From Lineus longissimus (Eukaryota; Nemertea; Pilidiophora; Heteronemertea; Lineidae): a stretch of DNA of 64,000 nt. Where the stretch lies: assembly GCF_910592395.1 (NCBI RefSeq), contig NC_088315.1:11288501-11352500 (forward strand). Direction: 5' to 3'. Shown here one piece after another: positions 54,294 to 64,000 of the stretch. The notes under the pieces are model-generated. The model was not told the origin of the DNA and did no database searches. It worked only from the letters and a program-made list of their open reading frames with translations. The position numbers and the translations under genes are program-made. Position 1 is the stretch's first letter. The number at the start of each line of letters is the position of its first letter.

Positions 54294-54606
54294 CTGAAGG
54301 GATAGAAACATGTTCACAACGAAACCAAATGTATAAATCTGGGGGATTTCTTTCCCTCGAGGAGAACCCCGGAGAACACTGTAGAATCTAGAAAAAGAGC
54401 CAAGGAGTGTAAACGTAGAAGGAAGAAATCAAGAGAATCAAGAAGGAAACCATTGGTAGTCAATTCGAGCAGTTTCCCAAAACAATATTACAGAATTACC
54501 AAACATTTTGATGGACATTGAGCCTTATAATGTATGTTCACCAGCGTGGATTTTGGGATCCAGTGAACATGCTGAGCCCTGACACGGCGGACGGATAAAT
54601 TAAGAC

Positions 54607-55647
54607 AATGAAATGGCCAGGGCCATTGTGCTCACCTCATGTGGAGGAAAGATGGATAAAGAGCATGGTATTGTGTCATGTAGTGTTAGGTTTGATGTAG
54701 GTCCAAGCAATCACAATTTCCCCAAAATGGCCAATTTACAGTACATTCGACCTCTGTGACCTTGAAAAGTAGGTCAAATCAAAGAAGACCCGGGTGACAC
54801 ATTGAATGGTTGTTAGAATTAGATGTACCTATGTTATAAAATTGGTGCCAATCGGGCAAGTCATTACTAGGAATAATGGCATTTTGAAGAATTTAGGATT
54901 TGGCCCCCTCCCTGGAGGCCAAACGGCAAATCAGATCGCACCAAACTTCGGTACCTAAGATCACCTGACCAAGGGGTACATGTGTACTTAATTTTATGAT
55001 CAATAGTCATTGCAGTTAAGAAACGTGCCATAGTTACGGCCTGACGGCGAATTTACGCCATTTGACCTCTGTGACCTTGACAAGAAGGTCAAATTAAAAA
55101 CCTGTGTGACATATACTGTATGGTGGTTAGATGTACCCATGATATCAAATTGGTGGCAATCGGGCAAGAAGTTAAGGAATAATCACATTTTTAAGGTTTT
55201 TGGATTTTGCCCCCTGGTGGTCAAGTGGTGAATCATATTGGACCAAACTTCGGTCCCTGAGATCACCTGACTAAGGGGTAAATGTGTACCAAATTTGGTA
55301 TCAATAGTCATTGCAGTTTAGAAACGTGCCATCGTTACATCCTAACGGCCAATTTACACCATTTGACCTCTGTGACCTTGAAAAGGAGGTCAAATCAAAA
55401 ACCCGGAGGATATATGATGCACCTTTGCTAGAAGTACCTACCATATTTTTTTCAAAATTTCCCGACTACTATTAAGGGAGATATTGCATATTTTCACTTT
55501 TAACGTTTAGCCCCCTGGTGGCCAAACCATGAAACGAATCGGACCGAAACTTGGTCTCCAAGGTGTCATTACATAAGGGTACATGTGTACCAAGTTTCAA
55601 CTCAATAGCTCTAACAGTTACGAAACGTGCCCTGCTAACGGACGACG

Positions 55648-55697
<50 letters not shown>

Positions 55698-55750
55698 ACG
55701 ACGGACGCCACGGTATGGGATAAGCTCACCTCTGCTAAGAGGTGAGCTAA
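54607..55750 (+). mobile_element. Hairpin-ended 1.1-kb repeat, copy 2
   Basis: Same sequence and ends as copy 1, with (GAC)16. The few substitutions seen, for example near 54,833 and 54,957, are unique to this copy. Confidence 0.88.
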
Positions 55751-56189
55751 AAACTACCCAAAATATCAATTTGGTAGTTCTGGTCTCCACTTACGCTGGT
55801 ACCCCATTCCACATTTGAACGTTATTACAACATTGGATAGATGAAGTGTTGATGATGTCACAAATTTAAATGTGCCACGTTTTAGCATGCGGCAGAGGGG
55901 CATATCAATCAATAAAAAAAAAAGTTTTTTCGGTGTCGTGTATACACAGATCATTTTTCGAACGTAGATCCGAAGTGGATGTGATTTTGATCCAAAAGCA
56001 TTGCTAGTCTGTGATTAATCAGCATTTTGGGTAAATAACGTCACAGCATGTAGAATCCCAGGTGAATGTCATCAGGCAGCTGAAGTACCAGCACTCAGAA
56101 AGCGAAGAGGTGGAAGGTGACTAAAGACATTACATACCACAAATATGTCCAAGGACATTGTGCTCTGACGGAGCTACGAAAGAGAGCCG

Positions 56190-58060
56190 TAAAATGTTTG
56201 TAGAGAGTGACTGTAGAGCTGTACCCGCTAATCGGGGTGCCAGATGGCTCTACCAGTGTTCTCCACAGAATATTCACGCATATTCTTTGCTTTCCAGCAC
56301 CATGAGCACGAATGTAGTGCAATAAATATGTGCTTCCAGGTACAGAACACACAATAGTGGTCCTAAATGTACATTGTTTAGTTAGCCAAGGTTAGCCAGA
56401 GCTCGCCCTTGATTTATTCAATGAAGGTGACCTAGTCTGTCTTAAAATGGCTCTATCTATCACCGCTGTCAATATTTCAGGTATCTGCAGAGGCACTCAG
56501 GACATGGACTTAGAAGTGTCATGCCCAGTTTCCCGTCGCTAAAGGGTGTTTGCGCTGACAAGTGCACTAAGCCTTTTAGCAGTTCAATTGTCAATGCTTG
56601 ATTGCGACGCATGGGGTTGTAAATCTGAAATTTTGATATGATATTCCGGACAGTCGGGCAAGTAAATGGTGAAAAGTAAACTGGTAGTTGACCACGGAAA
56701 TTTTTTGATAATCGACAAATTACACAGACATTGATATTTTCACTCTTTTCAGCCAACTGGCAGAAAAATCTCAAAACACCAAATTATTGCCAAATTATCA
56801 AAATTCAAAATTGATCTGTAGACTTGCCACAGCAAATTTTTTTTCAATACCTCTCCAAGTATGTACTTGATAGTTAAAAACACACTCGTGTGTAATTGAT
56901 AGGTCTCGACCCTCCAACCTATGAATATTCATTGGTGGTATTGTCTCAAATGGAGGCAAGACCACCATTAATTTTTTAAGCCTTTTAGCAGTTCAATTGT
57001 CAATGTTCGACCGCGACGCATCAAATACTGCGTGGGGTTGTGAATCTGAAATTTTAATATGATATTCCGGTGGCAGCCGTCTTGGACTTTGACACGTTTT
57101 TATAGGGTTCTTACTAATGTCTATATAAACACAGATGTGGCATCTTGGATTTTGAGGTGGTGATCTACTCTTCGATTGGGTTCTTACTATAAATGCCTAT
57201 TTAATGCACCCACACACCAAATTTGGCATTGATACGTGGCTGACTTCTCTTCTCAAAATATTGAGCTCACACGCATCCTCCCAAGATTTCAATATGTAAG
57301 GCGGCAACCATCTTGAATTTTGACGTGGTGACCTACTTTTCGATAGGATTATTACTTATGACTATACGTACCAACACACCAAATATCGCTTTGATACATC
57401 ATTTACTTCTCTAGATCGGTCCACAAATGCACTCGCAAGATTTCAACAGGTAAGGTAGCAGCCGTCTTGCATTTTGACAAAAGGATATTTCATGCCCACC
57501 CTTTCGTTCTGCTGAGTGACCGGGGACAAAAAGCTGCTCGAGTACAGTCGTCCATATAAAGCCCTTTGCCCAAGACATTCATCAAAGATTATTCTTTACT
57601 GACTGTTGTCAGTTGGGCTTGTGTTCTGGATCTTTATGTGCCTCTGGTCTGATATTGGCATTTTAAGTACTGGGAGTGGGGAGCTAACATGCCTAATATG
57701 TGTAGGCTTTTTGGAAACGGGACCTATCACTGGTCTCAGCGCATTGTGAAAAATAGCATACTGCTTGTATAATCAATCTACTGGAGGCTATGGTGTAGCA
57801 TTTTTAAAAGTCTCCGGATAGAGTGTTCCGGGGACAATGGGGTCTATTTATATTTGTCAGGGTTGATTGTCAGCAGTCGCTATCGAATCATACCTTAATC
57901 TAGCACTGACTTTAGGGTTGGCCACTTTCTCCAGGGGATATTTACAACAGCTGCACTGGAATCGTCAGGATTATTGCTCTCATGTAACTAGGTCATATTA
58001 TGGGGTGCCAATAGGTAATAGGTAATGGGTAATTTCCTAGTCTTAATAATGGGAAAAGTG
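56190..58060. repeat. Old dispersed repeat, copy 2
   Basis: Shares ordered blocks with 18.4-19.96 kb (see there). A roughly 130-bp stretch (56,565-56,650) is repeated at 56,978-57,065. Confidence 0.7.
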
Positions 58061-58740
58061 CCACTCTTAGTGTAATTTTAGAGTTTGACTTCTTCTACCT
58101 TGATAAGTAGGTCCCACTAACCTTATTTTCTGTCAACATATAAAGATGCCTAATAGGTGTCTGCAAAATCACTCTGAGAAATTGACAAAACATCATAATC
58201 AGTGAAATATTGTCGACATATCAAAGTGGAAGTCTGGGACAAATAATGACTTAACATGCCACTATTGGAGGAATTTAAGAGTTTTACCTCTGCGACCTTG
58301 GAAATGAGGTCAAGTTTAAATTATGTTAGCCCAATATTCAGTTCTTCAGATTAATTGTTAGCATTCATTTGAAGATCAGACAGTGACAGTTTGTTAATAT
58401 ATGACCCCCACTCAGGCTTTTATGACATTTGACCCACTCAAACCTAAAAGGTAGGTCACATTGACCTCAATTTTGGTCATCATGTAGAGATGCCTAATGA
58501 GTGTCTACAAGCCAATTTGAAGAGTCCATGTCAAATACTATTAAAGAAATGTGTCAGTTTTTGGTGAAATTTTAGAGCTTGATCTCTGTGACCTAGAAGA
58601 GTAGGTCAAATCGAAAAACCTGTGTGATGTGTGATGTATCCTTGTTACATGAACCCACAATAGATATTTCGTCCCACTAGCTAAAACCATGAACAAAATG
58701 GCAAACAAGAGGCCCAAGGGCCTGGCGCTCAGCTGGATGA
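58061..58740. repeat. Diverged hairpin-family fragments
   Basis: Several 'gacctcNNNgaccttgNaaNNNaggtca' blocks. At 58,703 'aacaagaggcccaagggcctggcgctcagctgg' matches the start of the element at 13,990. Confidence 0.65.
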
Positions 58741-59811
58741 CCTAATAACATAGGACTGAGGGTGTAAAGTAGTAAATATCGGCTTTATACTACTGTTTGA
58801 AGGTCAAGAGAACACGTCATACCACTAAAATTTCCAATGCAGAGCTGCCAGCTGGATGAAATATGATTGAACTAATCAGCCATGGTATGTAAATATTACA
58901 GGAGGCAACGGAATATATCCCTAGTTCAGTATGTTGTATCGGTAGCTTTACAGAAAAGAAGTGTCAGAGAGGATGAGACTTCTCCATGGACAACTGTGGT
59001 ATGTCCAGGCTGGGTTGTACAGCACAAGGATACAAAATGCTGTCTGTAATTGAGAGGTATCCTGATTTAACAGAGGTCAAAATAAATAGAAATGACCAGT
59101 TTGGGACTAACACCACTGTCTTTTTTTTAATAAGGTAAAGATTACAGGAGTCAACAAAATTAATTTTATTGAGAGAAATTGACCTGTCCTGCAGGTGGTT
59201 GGAATTTACAATACAAAAGGTCATGACATTGTGCTCTACTGCGTATCCCTAGTGAGTCGATCTATCCTTGGCGCAGACAGGTTCAAATTGGCTACATCTT
59301 GAACAGATTGAATTGCGATGAAAATCTAATGCAATAAAGGAGCAATATCGAAGAGACAAATTAATCAAACCAATTGTCCACAGACTCGGACCCTGAAATG
59401 GCGTGATGTATGCGTGCATATAAAAGTATATCAATTGGTCCGATAGAGATGATGAGGCAATGTCAATATGCCTTGTTCCTTAGTCAGCAATATGCCCCTT
59501 TTTATACGGAGAAGAAGGAGAACCCAGATAGGCCTTCACATGTCGGCTTCCAAATGGCTCGAACCAACTGTACTATCACTACTATAAATTTAAAATGCGT
59601 GCTCCTCCTACATGTAGCAATGTCTCGGCCAAAAAGGCACTTAGTCGACAGGCAAGCTAGAAGTTCAGTACCGTGAGGAGCTCCTTGGTAAGGCCATGTC
59701 AGGTTCCGCACGCCTCTTCATATACATCAAGTATTGAAAGCTGTGGTGAGCACATAAAAAGACCATGGTCACCTTAATTTGAAAATCCCTTCATAATCAA
59801 GGGCTACCTCT
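58741..59811. other. Sequence between repeat block and MULE C
   Basis: No supported gene or repeat. Open frames are short and without splice or homology support. Confidence 0.45.
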
Positions 59812-59898
59812 GACTAAAACGGTAGATGCGAAATGCAATCACCTACAGTACCCGCCTCGTTTTGAAAATAGATTCTTGGGATTTCCTCCAGATGAAAC

Positions 59899-60545
59899 AT
59901 GGCGGCCAATTCAGAAGTGGCGGGCCTGTTTGATGAGTTTGTTTCGAGCCATTTCCGCATCGCAAACTCATGCGAGAGAGCGAAAGAGATACTGTGCTCT
60001 TTTGAAACGTTGACATTCCTAAGTATTGACAATCATGTCATATTTAGGTCGAAAGAAGAGGTTGCGGCTGTATCCGAATCAGTATCACCGATACCGTCTG
60101 TTTCTCCTCAACCATCTGATTCTTCTTCCGTGACAAACGAAAACAGTGATTGTGAAGTTGAAGTGTTGCCTCAAATTCCATTAAAGACTTACCCGAAGAG
60201 GACGACTGTCTCAAAATGTGTGGAGTACCTTTCAACACTGAAGAATATGGTGTATGACGTTACTGATGAGGAGGACTTGAACAATTTCCAGGCAGTGCTC
60301 CAAGAATAACTCGATCGCCTGAAGGCTGGTTGTGATATTGATTCTGGCTTGACTGTGCTAAATTCTTCAAAACAGACCACCAAAAAAAACCCATCCAAAA
60401 GCTGGCAACCACCAAACTACCAAACATCCCATCAGCTTTGAAAAAAAATAAATTTTCAGGGCGCGTAGGTAAAAGGGCAAATCTGATGAAGACGAACTTT
60501 CAAGTCAATGTGCCAGTGGACTTAAAAATACCTCGAAAAAGAAAA
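59899..60545 (+). pseudogene. Ulp1-type protease gene, 5' half, broken
   Basis: It starts at ATG in a good context (AAACATGG) with MAANSEVAGLFDEFVSSHFR, then a serine/proline-rich linker and LNNFQAVLQE before a TAA at 60,307. The same frame continues coding-like after this stop, then shifts by one at an A8 run (60,382-60,389) into KLPNIPSALKKNKFSGRVGK and ends in the basic PRKRK at the insertion point. I read it as one protein N-terminus with one stop and one slippage. No known domain recognised. Confidence 0.6.
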
Positions 60546-61583
60546 TGAAATGGCCAGGGCCATTGTGCTCACCTCATGTGGAGGAAAGATGGATAAAGAG
60601 CATGGTATTGTGTCATGTAGTGTTAGGTTTGATGTAGGTCCAAGCAATTACAATTTCCCCAAAATGGCCAATTTACAGTACATTCGACCTCTGTGACCTT
60701 GAAAAGTAGGTCAAATCAAAGAAGACCCGGGTGACACATTGAATGGTTGTTAGAATTAGATGTACCTATGATATAAAATTGGTGCCAATCGGGCAAGTCA
60801 TTACTAGGAATAATGGCATTTTGAAGAATTTAGGATTTGGCCCCCTCCCTGGAGGCCAAATGGCAAATCAGATCGCACCAAACTTCGGTACCTGAGATCA
60901 CCTGACCAAGGGGTACATGTGTACTTAATTTGTGATCAATAGTCATTGCAGTTAAGAAACGTGCCATAGTTACGGCCTGACGGCGAATTTACGCCATTTG
61001 ACCTCTGTGACCTTGACAAGAAGGTCAAATTAAAAACCTGTGTGACATATACTGTATGGTGGTTAGATGTACCCATGATATCAAATTGGTGGCAATCAGG
61101 CAAGAAGTTAAGGAATAATCACATTTTTAAGGTTTTTGGATTTTGCCCCCTGGTGGTCAAGTGGTGAATCATATTGGACCAAACTTCGGTCCCTGAGATC
61201 ACCTGACTAAGGGGTAAATGTGTACCAAATTTGGTATCAATAGTCATTGCAGTTTAGAAACGTGCCATCGTTACATCCTAACGGCCAATTTACACCATTT
61301 GACCTCTGTGACCTTGAAAAGGAGGTCAAATCAAAAACCCGGAGGATATATGATGCACCTTTGCTAGAAGTACCTACCATATTTTTTTCAAAATTTCCCG
61401 ACTACTATTAAGGGAGATATTGCATATTTTCACTTTTAACGTTTGGCCCCCTGGTGGCCAAACCATGAAACGAATCGGACCGAAACTTGGTCTCCAAGGT
61501 GTCATTACATAAGGGTACATGTCTACTAAGTTTCAACTCAATAGCTCTAACAGTTACGAAACGTGCCCTGCTAACGGACGACG

Positions 61584-61645
<62 letters not shown>

Positions 61646-61698
61646 ACGACGGACGCCACGGTATGGGATAAGCTCACCTCTGCTAAGAGGTGAGCTAA
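60544..61698 (+). mobile_element. Hairpin-ended 1.1-kb repeat, copy 3, inside MULE C
   Basis: Identical design to copies 1 and 2, with (GAC)20. It cuts the protease gene after PRKRK, and the frame resumes in phase after its terminal GAGCTAA. No target duplication longer than an A is evident. Confidence 0.9.
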
Positions 61699-62658
61699 AA
61701 AACGGACAATGCATCGTCAAAACGCGTGTGTGATTGCGCAGGAAGTCACGAGATGCCGCTCACACCAGCTATGCCCTCCATGTCATCTGTGTCATTAGAG
61801 ACACCCGTATCCTCCAAGCCATCCGTGTCGCCCAACGAATTCGTCTCGTCTGAGCCATCCATGTTCTCCAAGTTATCTGTCCCCTTCAAATCCAAGCCAT
61901 CCGAACCCTCAAAGCAATCTGAGTCACAAGTGTTTGCCAAGCCAACTGTGTTCTCCAAGCCAAACGTGTCCGCAAAGCCATCAGTGCCAGCCGTGCACTC
62001 TTTGAACAAAACTGTTGTGAAAATTGCTCCTCACAGTATCACTTCACTTCAGCTACACTCGCTTTGTTCTGAACTCCCAAAAGGGAAACTTCTGGCACTG
62101 AAAGCAATGGACCCAGTCTTCAGGGAAGGTTGGCTATATGACGAAATACTCAATGCCTATTTCAATTGCTTGTGTCGTGAAAACCAGAACTTACTATATA
62201 TCTCCTCTTGTTCAATGCTCGTCATTGAAAAAGGTTCCAGTATTGGTTCATTGTTCACGGAAGAGAAAGAAAACTTGGCGGGAAAAACTCTCATCATTGC
62301 GCCGTGGAATTCTAGTGGTGGTCACTGGGTGATGGTGTGTCTTGACATTGTGAATAGGGTGGTCATTTATATGGATCCATCCCAAAAAATTGTTGATGGA
62401 ACAACAGGTGTTAATAGTGTGAAAGCCATCATTGCCCTAAGAATGATGGCCAGGGTGGCCAAAGAGAAGTTTGGCATACAGAGTGTGGCACTGTCATGTC
62501 CTCCGCACTCCACGCAGAGTGACGGTTCTAGTTGTGGTGTGTATGTGTGCTGGTTTGCCCACCAATTAGGCTTGCAATGGTCTGTTACACAGCATCTAGA
62601 CCAGCGTCAGTTCAGAGGACTAATTCTTGAGAAGATCAGGAAATATAATGTATTGTAA
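61699..62658 (+). CDS. Ulp1/SENP-like C48 cysteine protease domain, 3' half of gene
   Basis: C48 peptidases cut SUMO or related ubiquitin-like proteins from targets. The frame is open from the end of the inserted repeat. It begins KTDNASSKRVCDCAGSHEMP, followed by a low-complexity region of PSVSPNE/PSMFSKL-type repeats (about 75 residues), then the catalytic domain. Numbered from the GTG codon at 61,726: His200 (SSGGHWVM), Asp217 (IYMDPSQ), Gln264 and Cys270 (TQSDGSSCGVYVCW) are all present with the usual Gln-Cys spacing of six. It ends FRGLILEKIRKYNVL. AATAAA is at 62,952. Removing the insertion joins it in phase to the 5' half. Whether this half is expressed alone is unknown. Confidence 0.9.
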   Translation, partial: KTDNASSKRVCDCAGSHEMPLTPAMPSMSSVSLETPVSSKPSVSPNEFVSSEPSMFSKLSVPFKSKPSEPSKQSESQVFAKPTVFSKPNVSAKPSVPAVHSLNKTVVKIAPHSITSLQLHSLCSELPKGKLLALKAMDPVFREGWLYDEILNAYFNCLCRENQNLLYISSCSMLVIEKGSSIGSLFTEEKENLAGKTLIIAPWNSSGGHWVMVCLDIVNRVVIYMDPSQKIVDGTTGVNSVKAIIALRMMARVAKEKFGIQSVALSCPPHSTQSDGSSCGVYVCWFAHQLGLQWSVTQHLDQRQFRGLILEKIRKYNVL

Positions 62659-63872
62659 AGTTATTGCGCAGTTCCAATATTGGTTTTCGTTGTTCATGAC
62701 ACCTTGGATTCATTGCATTTTTATCAGTGATTGTTGTAATCAGTTCTTCCAGGATAATACTAGAGAGTTCTTTTGATTCTGTACTCTGTCAACGAATATT
62801 AGTAACTAGTTTTGTATAAAACTATGTTGTCCTTATGAATATATGTATTGAATTTTGCATTCTCGAAGGTGTAAGAACTGCATTACATGTAATCAATATT
62901 GTGCCTCAGTTGTGTCTTTCTCATTGGACACTGTTCTTGCCTGGAGCTTGAAATAAAAAGGTATCTCACAATATTATTCATGTTATTGTCAGTTCAACTT
63001 CTTTCCAGGGCAAGAAAATATTGTCCCTGCCCTGTCATCTTGAGGTGCCAATCTAATCTCCCTTGCAACACAGAAACTTGGGACTGTTTATAACGGTGTT
63101 GGAACTAGTGTTACGTGGAACAACCAACCCAGTATTCTAGTATAATTGAAAGATTTTGGCACCTAAAGATAAACTAGAAAAAAATGTTTTTGCCCTGCAG
63201 CATCCTGAGGAAATCAGTAGGCCTACGGGCTGTTACTCCCCCCTAGTCCAAGGAGGAGGACAAGAAGAACACCTGAACTCGGCGACCCAGGATTGCCCTA
63301 GCTGGAGCTAAAAGAGCTACATTAACTGAACTTCACTCATTAATCCTCAATTGATCTGGTACCATGATCTTGCACCTTGGATGATGCTTGAATTACTGGA
63401 CAGTGCTGGACGCAGACGTCGTACCCACCCCCACCCCCACCCCCTGCCAGGTCCCTACCAACCTGGACCAACCTACATGTCCTAGTAACCTCTGAAGGTA
63501 AAAGGGGCGTGGCACATTAGAAATATCTATCTGCTAATAGCTGATTTGAGCCATGGGATTTATGTTCAGGGTTCCCTCCAGGTGCTCTGGTTTCCCCCTA
63601 CACTACCCGAGGTCCCTCTGCACTAGATTGGGGATTAAAAAATTATCAGAAAAAAATTGACAACAAATGGCAGAGAGTAACTCTCATTTATGTGGAGAAA
63701 TGACAAACTAATGTTATTACTCTCTATAAATACAGATCAAGCAAACACGTGTCAAAAGTTAAAAATAAATTATCCCATCGGAAAACCCTCAGCCCAAGAA
63801 TAGATTAGTGACGTCATTGAGTTAATTTCAAAACGAGGCGGGTCCTGTAGGTGATTGCATTTAGCATCGTCC
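62659..63872. other. 3' part of MULE C
   Basis: 3' untranslated region with AATAAA at 62,952, then non-coding DNA with a CCCCCAC-rich tract at 63,426-63,443, to the right terminal repeat. I looked for transposase motifs and found none. Confidence 0.6.
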
Positions 63873-64000
63873 GACTAAAACAGCACCCATAAACAATTGA
63901 CCACCAATTTGACCCCAGCTCCTAACTGCGGGAAAACCCAAGTCCAGCAACCAAAAGTACCAAAATACATTTTTGTTTACATTTGAACTGCACACATGCG

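Larger units (their letters stand above)
59821..63872 (+). mobile_element. Mutator-like element C carrying a Ulp1-type protease gene
   Basis: About 47 bp of terminal inverted repeat (GGTAGATGCGAAATGC... at 59,821; its inverted partner ends at 63,872, about four mismatches). A perfect 9-bp direct repeat GACTAAAAC flanks it (59,812-59,820 and 63,873-63,881). It is 4,052 bp, of which about 1,155 bp is a later insertion. The only gene seen encodes a C48 peptidase. There is no transposase, so it would need one in trans. In plants some MULEs carry Ulp1-like genes; I know of no described animal case with this layout. Confidence 0.85.

Noticed and set aside
47359-61698. Calling the 1.1-kb repeats Helitrons
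   Set aside because: The 3' hairpin and CTAA fit loosely, but the stem reaches the terminus and no 5' TC or Rep/helicase gene is seen.
1-64000. tRNA, rRNA, CRISPR, or prokaryotic operon features
   Set aside because: None seen; spliced genes and animal transposons explain the window.

Overview
The window is animal nuclear DNA: AT-rich, with long introns, GT-AG splice sites and a dense load of DNA transposons. The repeat spectrum (PIF/Harbinger with a MADF partner, piggyBac, hAT-like, Mutator-like, a Ty3/gypsy remnant and many families sharing 'tgaccttgaaaa..aggtcaaa' blocks) looks like a marine invertebrate, either lophotrochozoan or invertebrate deuterostome. The species cannot be told from the sequence.

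One host gene dominates. On the minus strand, from about 51.6 kb (possibly 54.3 kb) down to base 27, lies the N-terminal half of an RNF213 (mysterin) ortholog, the giant AAA+/RING E3 ligase. I place 28 exons. Every donor/acceptor phase agrees from one exon to the next, giving 5,899 nt and about 1,966 codons without a stop. They run from a CBM20-like domain (51.6-50.2 kb), through the long helical N-terminal part, to an AAA module with a clear Walker A (AGVGKS, 5.2-5.4 kb) and the segment after it. The two other nucleotide-binding AAA modules and the RING lie beyond the left edge.

The introns are a museum of mobile DNA. Left to right: two TTAA-flanked piggyBac-type miniatures (5.5 and 7.4 kb), a hAT-like MITE (8.4 kb), a long reversed element (12.3-14.0 kb), two rearranged Harbinger copies (21.2-23.8 and 25.5-26.5 kb), several MITEs (26.8-30.3 kb), a gypsy pol remnant holding a Mutator-like element that itself holds a MITE (32.7-34.9 kb), twin 1,008-bp Mutator-like insertions in opposite orientation (35.1 and 36.7 kb), a probable solo LTR (41.8 kb), and three nearly identical 1.1-kb repeats (47.4, 54.6 and 60.5 kb).

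Upstream of RNF213, 59.8-63.9 kb is a complete Mutator-like element: terminal inverted repeats of about 47 bp and a perfect 9-bp target duplication. It carries a Ulp1/SENP-like (C48) cysteine-protease gene with an intact catalytic set. That gene has been cut in two by the third 1.1-kb repeat. The best leads for something undescribed are this protease-carrying element, the Mutator-like element with what looks like a captured first exon, and the abundant repeat family whose two ends appear to co-vary and which ends in a hairpin.
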